The notes below the pieces were generated by a model. That model had not been told where the DNA came from. It saw only the letters and a program-made list of their open reading frames with translations, and did no database searches. The position numbers and the translations under genes were made by a program. A DNA stretch of 64,000 bases from Sipunculus nudus (taxonomy: Eukaryota; Annelida; Sipuncula; Golfingiida; Sipunculidae), in the NCBI GenBank assembly GCA_026874595.1, contig CM049306.1, positions 85,836,142-85,900,141 on the forward strand. The letters run 5' to 3'. This document shows positions 1 through 10,896 of this stretch, piece by piece. How positions within the stretch are numbered: the stretch's first letter is position 1; each line of letters starts with the position of its first letter.

Positions 1-48
1 GCATCGTGGGGCACCTGTCACATTGTTTGTTACTTGCTGTAACTGTAG

Positions 49-143
49 GTAGACAAGAACCAATCAGAGGTAACAAGGAAGCCTTAGCAACAGTAACAGG
101 TATTATAGATGGGACAGGAAGTGTGGGAGCAGCCATTGGACAG
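49..143 (+). CDS. SLC37A3-like gene A, third-last coding exon (gene enters from the left)
   Basis: This is an internal exon of a major-facilitator transporter of the SLC37 (sugar-phosphate exchanger) family. The reading frame gives GRQEPIRGNKEALATVTGII followed by DGTGSVGAAIGQ. The ALATVTGI-DG-GS-GAA-GQ block is the conserved stretch leading into the last membrane segments of SLC37 proteins and is closest to SLC37A3 as I remember it. The acceptor is the TGTAG ending at 48 (phase 1) and the donor is CAG|GTAATC at 143/144 (phase 0). The first 48 bases are intron, and all earlier exons lie outside the window. The human relative SLC37A3 is reported to act with ATRAID in lysosomal membranes; transfer of that role to this gene is inference. 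Confidence 0.88.
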
Positions 144-284
144 GTAATCATTATATACACCATACTGAAGATTAAAATTAAGAGAAAAGCGTCCAATACG
201 GGGTCGCAAACCCTGCTCCTAAGATAGTGTTCAGAGTTGGTGCCCTTGAATGTTAATAATTAAACCTGTGTTATTCCAGAGAAT

Positions 285-3200
285 TTTTTAGCTCAGCTGA
301 CTATAAGTCATCTGAGCTATAGTCACGGTCCATTGTCCGTCGTCCGTCCGTCTGTCTGTCCGTCCATCCGTCCGTCTGTCCGTCTGGATGTCCGTCCATA
401 AGACTGGCACGTTTTGACACCGTTGGACCTACGAATCTGAATTTCGGCATACAGTTAGATGTCCCCATAATCTCCTACCATGCCAAAAATTGGGTCAATA
501 GGACTTTGTTCCTTTGAGATATTAAGGAAAAACCTCAATTTTTTATTAGAAATCTATTTTTACACTTCAGGACTGCCTAATATTAAAACCACTCATCTGG
601 TTTTCTTCATATCTACCATAAATATTCCTCTATATAGTTCCTATGTACATGCCAGATATTAAGTCAGTATTATATAATTTAAAAAAGTTATGGACCCAAA
701 CATAATGGACTTTGTAAAAAAATCAGGAAGATATTTGGTCACTTAAGACCAAAAGTGTTAAAGGTAGGGACTTTTTTCCAGTAATACAACTTTAATTAAT
801 CAAAATTTAATTGTATACCAAAAATTAGATTAAAATTTGTTAAATTTTTATAAATATTGGCAAAAATATAAAATTGGTACCTTAAATTTTGCCCAACTTT
901 GGCCATGGCACGTTTTTTTCCTGTAAGTACTGTGGATATAATTTTCACACCATGTATACATAGGGATTTAATCTGTTAAAATCTGAAATTTGAAAATAAA
1001 AGCTGCAAAATTGGGCTAGTTATTGAATTTTTTTGGAGGCTTTTGTTGTATTCCCTTACATTGTCAAGCAGTCCACTTTGATGACTGTAGGTCATTCAGT
1101 GCACATCTCTATGCTCCCCAGGCTGTTGACATAATTTTAGATGTCCCCAAAATCTCCTACCATACCGAAAATTGGGTCATTAGGACTTTGTTCCTTCGAG
1201 ATATTAAGGAAAAAAAACTCCGTTTTCCATAAAAAAAAGCCATTGTTACACTTCAAGGCTGCCTAATATCAAAACCACTGATCTGTTTTTGATCATATTT
1301 AGTATTCACATTCTTTTATAAATTTTCTATGAACATACCAAAAATTAGGTTAGTATTGGGTATTATTTTGAAGTTATGGGCCAAAACATAATGCAATTTT
1401 TTAAAAAATATATTAACCTAATATATTAACTCACATGAGAATTGCTAAACCTAGAGACTTTTTTTTCAGGAATATAACTTTATTTAATCAAGATTCAATT
1501 GTTTACCCAAAATTAGATCTGAATTTTGCAAATTTTTTCAAGTTATTAGCATAAATAAAAAATCAATACCTTAAATTTTGTCCAACTTTGGCACTGTTGA
1601 TTTAATTTTCCTAGCATATATGCATAAGGATTTAATCTTTTAAAATCTGAACTTTCAAAAGAAATTGATTGGAATGAAAAGCTTTTATTCATGTTTTCAT
1701 ACACCATGTCAAGTGTTATTTACATCTAGCCCACCTAGTAGTACAGCCTTCACTTGCATTATGTAACCCACCCCAGGCAGCTTACCTTGGCCCAGCTTGG
1801 CCAATTCTAGCAGGCTTCCCCTCTGCCCTGCACTCATGCCCCCCCCCCCCCCCAGCTGGTGCATAAACTAGATGAATGTTATAATTTTTCTGTATTTTAT
1901 TTTATTCTTGGACATGCTACATTTTAGATTTTATATTGAACCACCAGGGTTACAATGATTAAAGTGTACATTTAATTGTGTCCACAAAGTGGTGTATTGC
2001 TGTTAAAGTGTGGATGTTCATTAGATAAGTAATTCCTTACTTCAGAAGAGTAAAAACTTCACCAGGTGTGAAATTGACTATTAATTTCAGTAATTAATTA
2101 AAACTGGGATAGTTATTAGCACAATGATATTGTTTGTCCCTCATTCAACCAACAGTGTGTATACTTTATTTGAAAAGATGTTTTATTTTATCAAATTTAC
2201 TTTTATTTTATTTTGGTGAATAAAATGAAGCATGTCCTGAAAACTCCAATGTGCAAACATTTTAATAGTGATTCAAGGAATATTCTTTTAGATGCCATGT
2301 TGTGGCATTATTTTCTTTTAAAATCAGTTTAAACATTTATGATTTAAAAATAATAAAATATATGTGTATGCATAATATGACCCAATGTTTTTTACTCTGT
2401 ATATATAATGATTGCAAATTTTGCAACAATTCTAATATTTTAACTTATATTTTTAGGTTTTTTAATTAAAAATTTATAAACCTGTAAATAAAAAAATGAT
2501 TCAGATAAAAACTTCTTAATGGAAAAAGTGGATCTGCTTAAAAAATAGGATTATATATAAACTTAAATGCATTATTCTCTTGAAAGTGAAATAAAGGTAT
2601 TTGTCCATTCTTTCCACTTGCCTGTCCATCTGTAAATTTTCGTATGCAACACAGTATCTCAAAACTTTTACTGTTTTTCTTCATGACAGTCTTGTCAGAG
2701 TATTAGTTTGCAATCATATATTTAGAACTTTACTATAACCAAGTAGGAGGGCCCCTTTCCTCTTAGCTTTTCATATTCTTATATAAATGAAAAACATTAC
2801 AATAGAATATTTCTACATCCACCTTCGTGCTGCCCTCACTTTTCCCTTCTCCGAACCCCATCCCAAAGTCAGCCTCAGTAAGCAAGAACAAGATGAATCA
2901 GATATATTCATACTTTAATATTTTGTATAACTATTCGTCCATAGGTACCTATGTACATGCCAGAAATTATGTCAATATTGTGTTATATGTAGACATAGTG
3001 GGCATCACAATAATGTACCTTGTCAAGACTAAAGAGATATTGTGTCATACAGTCACATATTCATAAATCACTTCATCAGCATAGTTAATCATAACATCAT
3101 ATCTGTCAAATTGAACTCTTGCAGACTACCATACACTTTAGATCCTTCAACAAATAGCCTTATCATCATTCGACTACTGCTTATTACTGCTGTCATTGCA

Positions 3201-3460
3201 TTCATATTTGCTCAAATATACTACAATTTTCAACCCCTCCTAAATAAATAAAAAATAAACCACTTTATTTGACTCTATTAATCCATCAGTCAGGTAATTT
3301 CATTTATCATTTACTCACATATTACATTACATTCCTTTATAATAGCCCAACATGTACATGATATTCATAAGCTTTATCGACTCGATATAGTATCACAGTG
3401 GAGAAACATTTATAGTCCAATCACGATCAGCTGAGCGCCGTGACCCATGGGTCCCTTGTT
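285..3460 (+). mobile_element. Helentron-like (HINE-type) non-autonomous element, copy 1
   Basis: The left end is TTTTTAGCTCAGCTGAC, followed within 50 bases by a (GTCY)n tract at 327-400. The right end has the inverted motif ATCAGCTGAGC and the 12-bp palindrome GACCCATGGGTC, and ends in CCTTGTT. A module containing CCTATGTACATGCCAG occurs three times in diverged form (near 590-690, 1300-1360 and 2920-2990), as does an AATCTCCTACCAT module (470 and 1150). It sits in an intron of gene A. No long frame survives. There is a 15-base C run at 1839-1853. The section 1640-2820 could be later insertions. Confidence 0.65.
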
Positions 3461-5142
3461 TAATAGAAAATAATTGAAAAAAATGGCCCTTGACATTGTG
3501 GTATTGCTACCCTTGACTATAAGCACATTAAATAACAACCATGGCCCCCATGTCAGGGAAACATCACATACACATGGAGTGATCAATGTTCTCTATGGCA
3601 TCTGGACTCCCACTCAAAAGATTATTATTATTATACCATATATATATATAGCACTCTTTTCACCCAAAGGGTGTTCAAAAGTGCTTTACAATGTACATTC
3701 CATATAAAGTAATAAAGATAAAAAAATATATAGCTGTTTATCAAAAGACAAATTATACAATGACTAAATCCTATGTACATAAACATTATATTCTAGACTA
3801 GGGTGGATAATAAAACTAAGAAGTAAGAAGACTGAAAAAAGGTAAAACGTTAAAAAATAGTCACAAGCTACTTCCTAGTTTAAACAAAAGTCCTATCAAA
3901 CACCCATTCTGGGGCTATTCTCACTTGGATTTACACGAAAATTTAACTTCTTGGATATTTTCACAATACCAACTATATGATAATTTTCAATAGTGTCTGT
4001 CATACCATTCAGCAGATTTCTTGGGGACACACACACACACACAGAACTGAAGGTTATAACTATACATTGTCTCACAATACAAAACATATGTTTGCGGTAT
4101 CACAGTTAAGAATCATTGGTCTTTCTGGATCAAGCATTTGCCTCCATGTTTAATGTTAAATGTTAAAATGAAAGGCCCTTCAGTTGGTTTTATTTGGCAC
4201 TGGTTGGCCAGTCAAGTGTTGATTGACTGGTTTCTGTTCTGCCTCACACTTGCTTGGTCACTGATTATTATTAAATGCCAGAGGTCAATATTGAAACTGA
4301 TACAGTATTTGACTTTATATCACATTGTATTGATGCATCAGTGCATTGTGAGAAAACTAATGAGTTTTAAAAGGTGCCCATTTATCTGCCTTTTGAAAAA
4401 GAATTTGTGATTTCTGGCTTCCTGTGTGTATATATTAATGATTTAAGGGTAATTCTGGTTATGAAAAGTTCGTATAATGCCTCTGTGAAGATGTATGAAC
4501 TTGATTATTTACAATGCAAACAAGCAATGTTGACAAACCAGAAAAATATATAACCTAAGGTGGTAGGTTCCATATATGCCAAAGTAGAAAGGTCACTTAT
4601 TGCAAAAGGCTATTTGCAAAGCTCTGGCTTATATGACTTGCTACCAAATGCCCTTGCTGAAATTTCGTTTCCCGGTATTTCGGCAGGCCCCCACATATTA
4701 TAAACATGTTGATATAAACAAAACAAGCAGCCTGTATGTGGTGATATCAACAGGTTCTGGCCTATTTTTATAAAAGCTTCAAGGGATTACTTTCACTTTC
4801 TAAAGGTCAGATAGATGATTGGGCCCCGATAAGTATGAGATGAGAACAATTGGGGAACTGTTTTAGTGTTTTTCTTTACACACTATATACACAAATGAAA
4901 TTATTATTAAAAAAAATATTTAATAAGCCAGCTACTATGATTGTCACTGGCTTACAAAGGCTATAACCTGATGGGAAACATTAGTTGCTGAAAGTTTTAT
5001 ATTAAATCATTTATAAAATTATCAGTAACTTGCGTACTGCACAATAAGTACATATGAGGAGAGTACAACTTACAGGTTTGGTTGCACTGTACCAAAATAA
5101 TAGCATGTATGTGACATAATTGACTGTGTATCTTTATTTCAG
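3461..5142 (+). other. Rest of the gene A intron before the penultimate exon
   Basis: No gene is seen. At 3640-3720 there is a dispersed-type repeat (CCCAAAGGGTGTTCAAAAGTGCTTTACA). A short (CA)n lies at 4027-4042. Confidence 0.5.
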
Positions 5143-5208
5143 TTGCTGATACCCGTCTTTCATCAGCACTTTGGCTGGCAGTTTGTCTTCTATTTATTTA
5201 TCATACTG
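5143..5208 (+). CDS. SLC37A3-like gene A, penultimate coding exon with a GC donor
   Basis: The acceptor is TTTCAG at 5137-5142 and the exon reads LLIPVFHQHFGWQFVFYLFI-IL, a hydrophobic membrane segment preceded by the GW-FVFY motif of SLC37 proteins. Phase 0 is required to join the last exon. The only donor giving that phase is ACTG|GCAAGT at 5208/5209, a GC-AG type intron. The next GT (5213) would leave phase 1 and break the frame of the final exon. With the GC donor, the stretch from the FY motif to the end of the last membrane segment has the length I expect for the family. The flanking introns are about 5.0 kb (with a Helentron-like element) and 2.8 kb. Confidence 0.83.
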
Positions 5209-5789
5209 GCAAGTATATTTACACTTTCTATATGTTTAACATTACTTTTAGTATACTATTTTTGTAGGTAAATATTTTTTTATAAAATTTGTGAACTTTT
5301 GTAATTATTTAAAACATTTAACCCTGAGCAATGTTTTAGGAGTAATTTACTCATAATTAGAATCTACATAACCATTGCTAATTGCACAAGAATTGCTGCT
5401 TGTTTTTCAACCTGATATGCAGATTCCCTGTTTGTGTGTGATATGTGCAAATTCTAAATTCTGACCTTTGACCAACCATATTTTTCACTGCATGTTATGT
5501 TTACATAAAAAATTTTTTTTAACTGTGTTAAAACACCTTCTTTCCCATATCTTAAGATTGCTTTAACTTAGATTGCTTTAACTCAGACTATTTTAACTCT
5601 GCCTTCAGAGAAGAAAGTTCTATACGCACATCTTTTAATCAAGAAAAAGAAAGTGTAATGCATTTATTCCATGAATGTAAAATGGTGAGGCAATTTTATA
5701 ATGATGTGTATGAAGGGTTTCAACAAGAAAATGACTGAACAAGCTAGCCATCCATGCATGGTGTTTCCTGGTATCCTCCAAAACAGAGC

Positions 5790-6660
5790 TTTGCAGATGC
5801 AATGTTTTCACAGGGGTTCCATCATTGCCGCCACTTTCGTTTGCGGAGAACTCCTCTGAGACCCTTGGACCAATCTTTCGGAAACCCTGCATAATTATTC
5901 CCTCATATATGTACATGTGTGTAACAAAGACATATGGTGCCGTCTGCAATCCTTTCTGTGGAGTATGAATCTGGGTGTCTTAGTGCCTTTACTTTGGGTG
6001 AATAATTGCTCTTATCTCAGGAGTGGTTAAATGTTTTGGTCTTAAATTTGGCATGTTGAACTATCTTGGAGAATAATCATGTAGACCAGACAGGTTGTAC
6101 CACCTGCCTTCCTGTTATTGCAGAATACATAAATGCCCTTTTCTCAGGTGTGGTTTGCCATATTGCTCTGAAATTATGTGAATCCAATGGACATTGTCCA
6201 TAAATCTTGGATACCTCTTTCTTGTACTCAAGACTGGTGGGGCCATCTGCAATTTTTTAGTGTGGCACCCATCTGTCCATTTGCTTTGGGTTAAAATTGC
6301 TCATATCTCAGGAGTGGCTGGATGTATCAGCCTGAAATTTTGCATGTTTATCCGTCTTTGATAGCTATGTTGTAGCTTAGACAGGTGGCACCATCTGCTG
6401 TTCTATTTATAGAATACATTGATGCACTTTTTCCCAGTAGTGGATTGGTGTCTTTGCCTGAAATTTAGCATGTTTTTTCCATATGTAAATCTGGTTTTTT
6501 TTTGGTGAAAATAGCGCTTATATGAGGAGTTTAATTGGCATCTCTGATGCCACAAATTTTGAGTCATGTCAAGAACATCCAATGCCTTACTTTACCTACG
6601 CCTCTGTGATTTGCCAGATACATGTTGTCACTTGTGGACTGGACATTTTCTAGTTTATAA
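5790..6660 (+). repeat. Dispersed repeat with internal tandem modules (also at 42400-43260)
   Basis: The left part (TTCGTTTGCGGAGAACTCCTCTGAGACCC...GGACCAATCTTTCGGAAA, broken here for length) matches the region near 42450 in sequence and order. It is followed in both copies by about 180-base modules of the type CTCAGGAGTGGTTAAATG / AAATTTTGCATGTTTA / GGTGGCACCATCTGC. No coding capacity is evident. It lies in the last intron of gene A. Confidence 0.5.
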
Positions 6661-6915
6661 AAGTATATTTACCATGATAAAACCAGACTATGGAAACTTT
6701 TGTGAACTTAAAATATTTGGAGAATTTAGAATATAAAGAAATAAAACTGAATCAGAAAAATATGCAAACATGGGGCACACTGTGGAATCCTATTAATATG
6801 CCTAGTTTAAAGAACAAAAGTGAGTCATGTTTTTTAATGAAAGGGAACAGATATTATTTTGGTAGTTTGTCTTTTAATTCCTATTTTGTTATGTATGTTT
6901 TGTTATCTTTTTTTT

Positions 6916-7113
6916 TTCTTCATTTGTATGAAGAGACCTGTAATTTTTAAAAAAAGAAACGCTGCCTTCAAAGTACGATTTTTCTTCATTTGTATGAAGA
7001 GACCTGTAATTTTTAAAAAAAGAAACGCTGCCTTCAAAGTATGATTTTTCTTCATTTGTATGAAGAGACCTGTAATTTTTAAAAAAAGAAACGCTGCTTT
7101 CAAAGTACGATTA
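6916..7113. repeat. 66-bp minisatellite, three units
   Basis: Three nearly identical head-to-tail units of 66 bases start at about 6916, 6982 and 7048. Each holds the perfect inverted repeat CTTCATTTGTATGAAG and a T5A7 run. Because 66 is divisible by three, the array gives repetitive open frames on both strands, which I regard as spurious. Confidence 0.85.
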
Positions 7114-7544
7114 TACTCCAGGCCTCTCCCAAATACCTTCTGTCTTGACCTTTGTATCCTTCCCGGCAGTCTTGTCTATACCTCAAGATTATCATGATTC
7201 CAATTTTTGGCTGCAATGTCTTTCAGACTCTCCTTAATATGTGTTCTGACTGTATTTTCAGACTGATTTTTTTTGCTGTCCTTACTATAATCTTTCCTGA
7301 CTTTACATATGGACCACCTTAATAAATAAACAGTTACACTTAATGTTTCAAAGGGGCTGACAGGAAAGCATTGGTACATTCATTCTAGGTTGAACACCAA
7401 TGGTTTTTATATAAATTTTAAACTAAATTTTATCGTAACATGGTACTTGGATATGAAGAGGGCATTCAACTTAGACATGTCTGAAAAAACAAGGGTTTTC
7501 TCAGTGCTTCAAGGGCTATCTTTCTTCTGCTTGGAGCATGATGG

Positions 7545-7840
7545 TGTAACGGGTTAGGGCACTGGTCTTGTAACTGCAAGGTTTTGGGTTTGAGTCCCAA
7601 ACATACCACCTCCCGCTCTAAAACTCCTGGCCAAAGTCTTTACCACAAGTATGAGCTCTCTTCACCTTGGAGTGAATGGGTCCTGGACATGCATGGGCAG
7701 CAAGTATAATTTAGTACTAATGAATAACCCTGTAGTACCTTTTATGGCTGCATGGTTTGTATGCTCCCCAGGGAGATGAGAAATCTACATGAATGAAAAG
7801 GCTTGAAAAACCAGGAAGGTGAAGAGGGATGAGACTGACA
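7545..7840 (+). mobile_element. tRNA-Thr-derived SINE
   Basis: The head matches tRNA-Thr(TGT): GGTTAGGGCACTGGTCTTGT covers the A-box region and the anticodon loop, and TTGGGTTTGAGTCCCAA is a perfect T-arm holding the B box of a Pol III promoter. The anticodon stem is broken, so it is not a functional tRNA. The body continues with SINE-like unique sequence, and the right end is approximate. It lies in the last intron of gene A. Confidence 0.7.
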
Positions 7841-8019
7841 TTGTCAGTGATATAATACTATAAACATGTTCCCTTTACCTTGCCCGTAACTTGTACACTG
7901 TCTTGACTCTGCTTATGGAGTTGCTTGATTCTGTCTGATCATTTTACTCTGTTTCATCTTGCTGAACTTACTTTATGTTTTCTTACTTTAAATGTTGGCG
8001 TTATGGATTATACTTTCAG

Positions 8020-8172
8020 ACTGTCCTGACTGGAGTCTGCATCTTGCCTGTATTAATAAATGAAATTAAAAGCATGAGAGCTCAATACCGACAGCAGCCT
8101 GAGGCTCAGCCGGAAGAAGAAATCCAGGAGAACTATGACCAACATCCAGGAACAATTGACCCAGCTACATAG
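8020..8172 (+). CDS. SLC37A3-like gene A, last coding exon and stop
   Basis: The acceptor is CTTTCAG at 8013-8019. The frame reads TVLTGVCILPVLINEIKSM, the end of the final transmembrane helix, followed by a polar cytosolic tail rich in Gln and Glu (RAQYRQQPEAQPEEEIQENY) and a TAG stop at 8170-8172. The 3' untranslated region continues past 8200. The helix is conserved in pattern, and the tail is not recognisable and is probably species-specific. Together with the exons at 49-143 and 5143-5208 this makes 104 residues of the C-terminus. Confidence 0.85.
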   Translation, partial: TVLTGVCILPVLINEIKSMRAQYRQQPEAQPEEEIQENYDQHPGTIDPAT

Positions 8173-8422
8173 ACACAGCCAGGAACAAAAGAACAAACGC
8201 TCAAGCTGACAGTTTGAAAACCACATCATTCATATCTGCTTTTCCTGCTATTTACTTCCACCGCTGTCCAGTCATTGATTGGGTCTCACATGCCTGCTTA
8301 GTTGAATATTTGTTCACTTTCATGTTAAGTCTGACATAGAGATATCACTTTTATATTTAAATGAATGTTCTAGTCACAAATGGTTTATTTTTACATTAAT
8401 TTTATATCATGCACATATTGAA

Positions 8423-8428
8423 ATTAAA
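8423..8428 (+). terminator. Candidate polyadenylation signal of gene A
   Basis: ATTAAA lies about 250 bases after the stop codon and is followed by a T-rich and then TG-rich stretch (TTTATTATTGTTTGTGTGG), the usual layout of an animal cleavage site. No better AATAAA is seen between the stop and this point. Confidence 0.45.
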
Positions 8429-8439
8429 ACCTTTATTAT

Positions 8440-9482
8440 TGTTTGTGTGGCAGTGGTACTGCTCTATTAATCGCATTCAGCAGCATCAGCTTGGTAAAGG
8501 CTAGGTTGCTTTCCTGGACACTTAATTAGAGATTCTTAAGGTGACCACCAAGGATGTGTGATTTTTTTTTGCGAACCTGTCAGCTTATGCGATGGTGCGG
8601 ATTCATCTATCGTGCCTCAATGCATCCATGCATCATACATTGTCTGTACGTAAATCATAGCTATCTCAAAAACGGCAGGAGCTAGCATCACCAAATTTTT
8701 TGCAAATAATCAGTCGTCTAAAAAATTCTATCGGATTTTGCTTATTTCTTGGCTAACTCCATTTTCTTAGATTTTATAGGAAAAAAGCTAAAAAACATTT
8801 TAAAATATTCTTCTCTGAAACCATGCTGCCAAATTGTCTGTTCATCTGTCCCAATGATCCTCCCTGACAGAAAGAACATATCTGAAATATCCAGACTGAT
8901 ACATCCTAGTTTTAAAATGTCTTAGTCCAAAATGTGCAGGTCGGAAACGTCCATTTTTCTAAAATCATAATGACTAAGGTGGATATGCAGGACATAAGAG
9001 GATCAATATTAAATTTGAAAAATAAACCTCCAGTCATACTCCCAAACTTTGCGCAGGTTCACATTAGGCATGTAGGCCTTGTTTTTCTTTAGAGTGTGTT
9101 TGTTGGTTTGTTTGTTTGTTAAAAGTATTAATCAAACATTTTTAACAGTACCCACAAAGAATACTCTTTAAGATGACTGATCCTGTAGTTCTGAAGAATC
9201 TATCACCACTCTGCAGATTGTCTACAGCAAATATTATTCCTTGCAGGAGGTTGTGTCTTTCTATCTCGTTCAATTATCCTCTTTCCACATGCGGGAATTT
9301 GCACCCGCTCAGTGTTTGATTATTTATGGGTCCTACATGCGGGTCATGCAGGGCTGTATGGCAAAAACCACTATGTGGAGAGGGGATAAGTATTGAATGA
9401 TAATATACTTACGAATGAATATACAACTCAGTAGGCATTTTTTTGGGGTTGGTAAGTCTAACTTGAGTGGTGATACAAGCCA
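8440..9482. other. Intergenic stretch after gene A
   Basis: No gene is seen. 8540-8870 resembles dispersed repeat sequence (CTATCTCAAAAACGGCAGGA). A short foldback element is listed separately at 9271-9396. Confidence 0.4.
9271..9396. mobile_element. Short foldback (MITE-like) element
   Basis: TTATCCTCTTTCCACAT at 9275-9291 pairs with ATGTGGAGAGGGGATAA at 9373-9389 (15 of 17 positions), enclosing about 80 bases with further short inversions around ATGCGGG. Size and structure fit a miniature inverted-repeat element; no target duplication is clear. Confidence 0.4.
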
Positions 9483-10896
9483 TTTTTAGCTCAGCTGACT
9501 GTAAGTCTTCTGAGCTATAGCGATCACCCTTTGTACGTGGTCCGTCTGTCCGTCTGTCTTGCCGTCCGTCTGTCCGTCCGTCTCCGTCTGTCCATCCGTC
9601 TGTCCGTTAACCTGGCACAAATCGTAACCGCTGGACCTAGAAACTTGTTACTTGAGATTCTGAGAGGTCAATGAAAAATCTCCTTGGAAACCAGAAATGA
9701 GGTCTCTGTTACCCATATCCTTCGAGCTATGGGGCCCCAAACTACCCCCAAGAATAGTCAAGAATTTCATACAAAAACTTCAATATCTCATTAACTACAT
9801 CACTGATGGTCATGATTTTTGGCATACATATTGATCATGAGATGTTTCATCAGTTTCTGCAGACTGGTAGTGCCACCTGTATTTTTCAATTTTTTACGAA
9901 TTATTTTCTCTGTTTTTGAGACCTTTAAAAATGTGAACATCTGTTAGCAGGGCACAAATCGTAAAGACTGGACCGAGAATCTTCATTCTTGACACAGTGA
10001 GAGACCTATGAAAAGTCTCCATGGAAACCTGAAATAAGATCTCTGTTACCCATATCCTTTGAGCTGTGGGACTCCCAATTACCCCCCCCCCCCCCAGAAT
10101 AATGGAAAATTTGATAAAAATAAATGCAACATCTCAATAACTACAACACTGATGGTCATGATTTGTGGCATACATATTGATCAAGAGGTGTTCCATCAGT
10201 TCCTGCAGACTGGTGGCGCCACCTGTATTTTTTCAAATTTTTTTTTCTCTATTTTTGAGAACTTTAAGGGTGTAGTTATCTGTCAACAGGGTACAAATCG
10301 TAATGTCTGGACCTAGAATCTTCATTCTTGACACACAGGGAGACCCATGAAAAGTCATCATGGAAACCTGAAATTAGGTCTCTGTTACCCATATCCTTTG
10401 AGCTATGGCACTCCAAAGTACAGCTCAGAATAATGGAAAATTTGATACAAAAGCTGAAGTATCTGAACAACTTATGCAGAGATCACCATAATTGTTTGCA
10501 TGGATATTGATCATTGAGTGTTTCCTCAGTTTCTGCAGACTGGTGGCACCATCTGTATTTGTTCGGGTGTTTTTACGAATTTTTTTCTCAATTTTTGAGA
10601 CCTTTAAAGATATGAACATCTGTTAACAGGGCACAAATCATAACAACTTGACCAAGATTCTTCATTCTTGACACACAGGGAGACCCATAAAAGGTTTCCA
10701 TAGAAACCTGAAATTAGGTCTCTGTTACCCATATCCTTTAAGCTGTATGGCTCCAAAATACCCCCAGAATAATGAAAAATTTGATACAAAAACTGCAGTA
10801 TCTCAATAACTACAACACTGATGTTCATTATTTTTGGCATACATATTGATCATGAGGTGTTTCATCAGTTTCTGCAGACTGGGTGCGCCACCTCTA

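Noticed and set aside
6903-7103. Repetitive 61-66 codon frames on both strands as a repeat protein
   Set aside because: They are explained fully by the 66-bp minisatellite, whose period keeps any open frame open.
7545-7620. Functional tRNA-Thr gene
   Set aside because: The anticodon stem does not pair and no acceptor stem forms; it is the head of a SINE.
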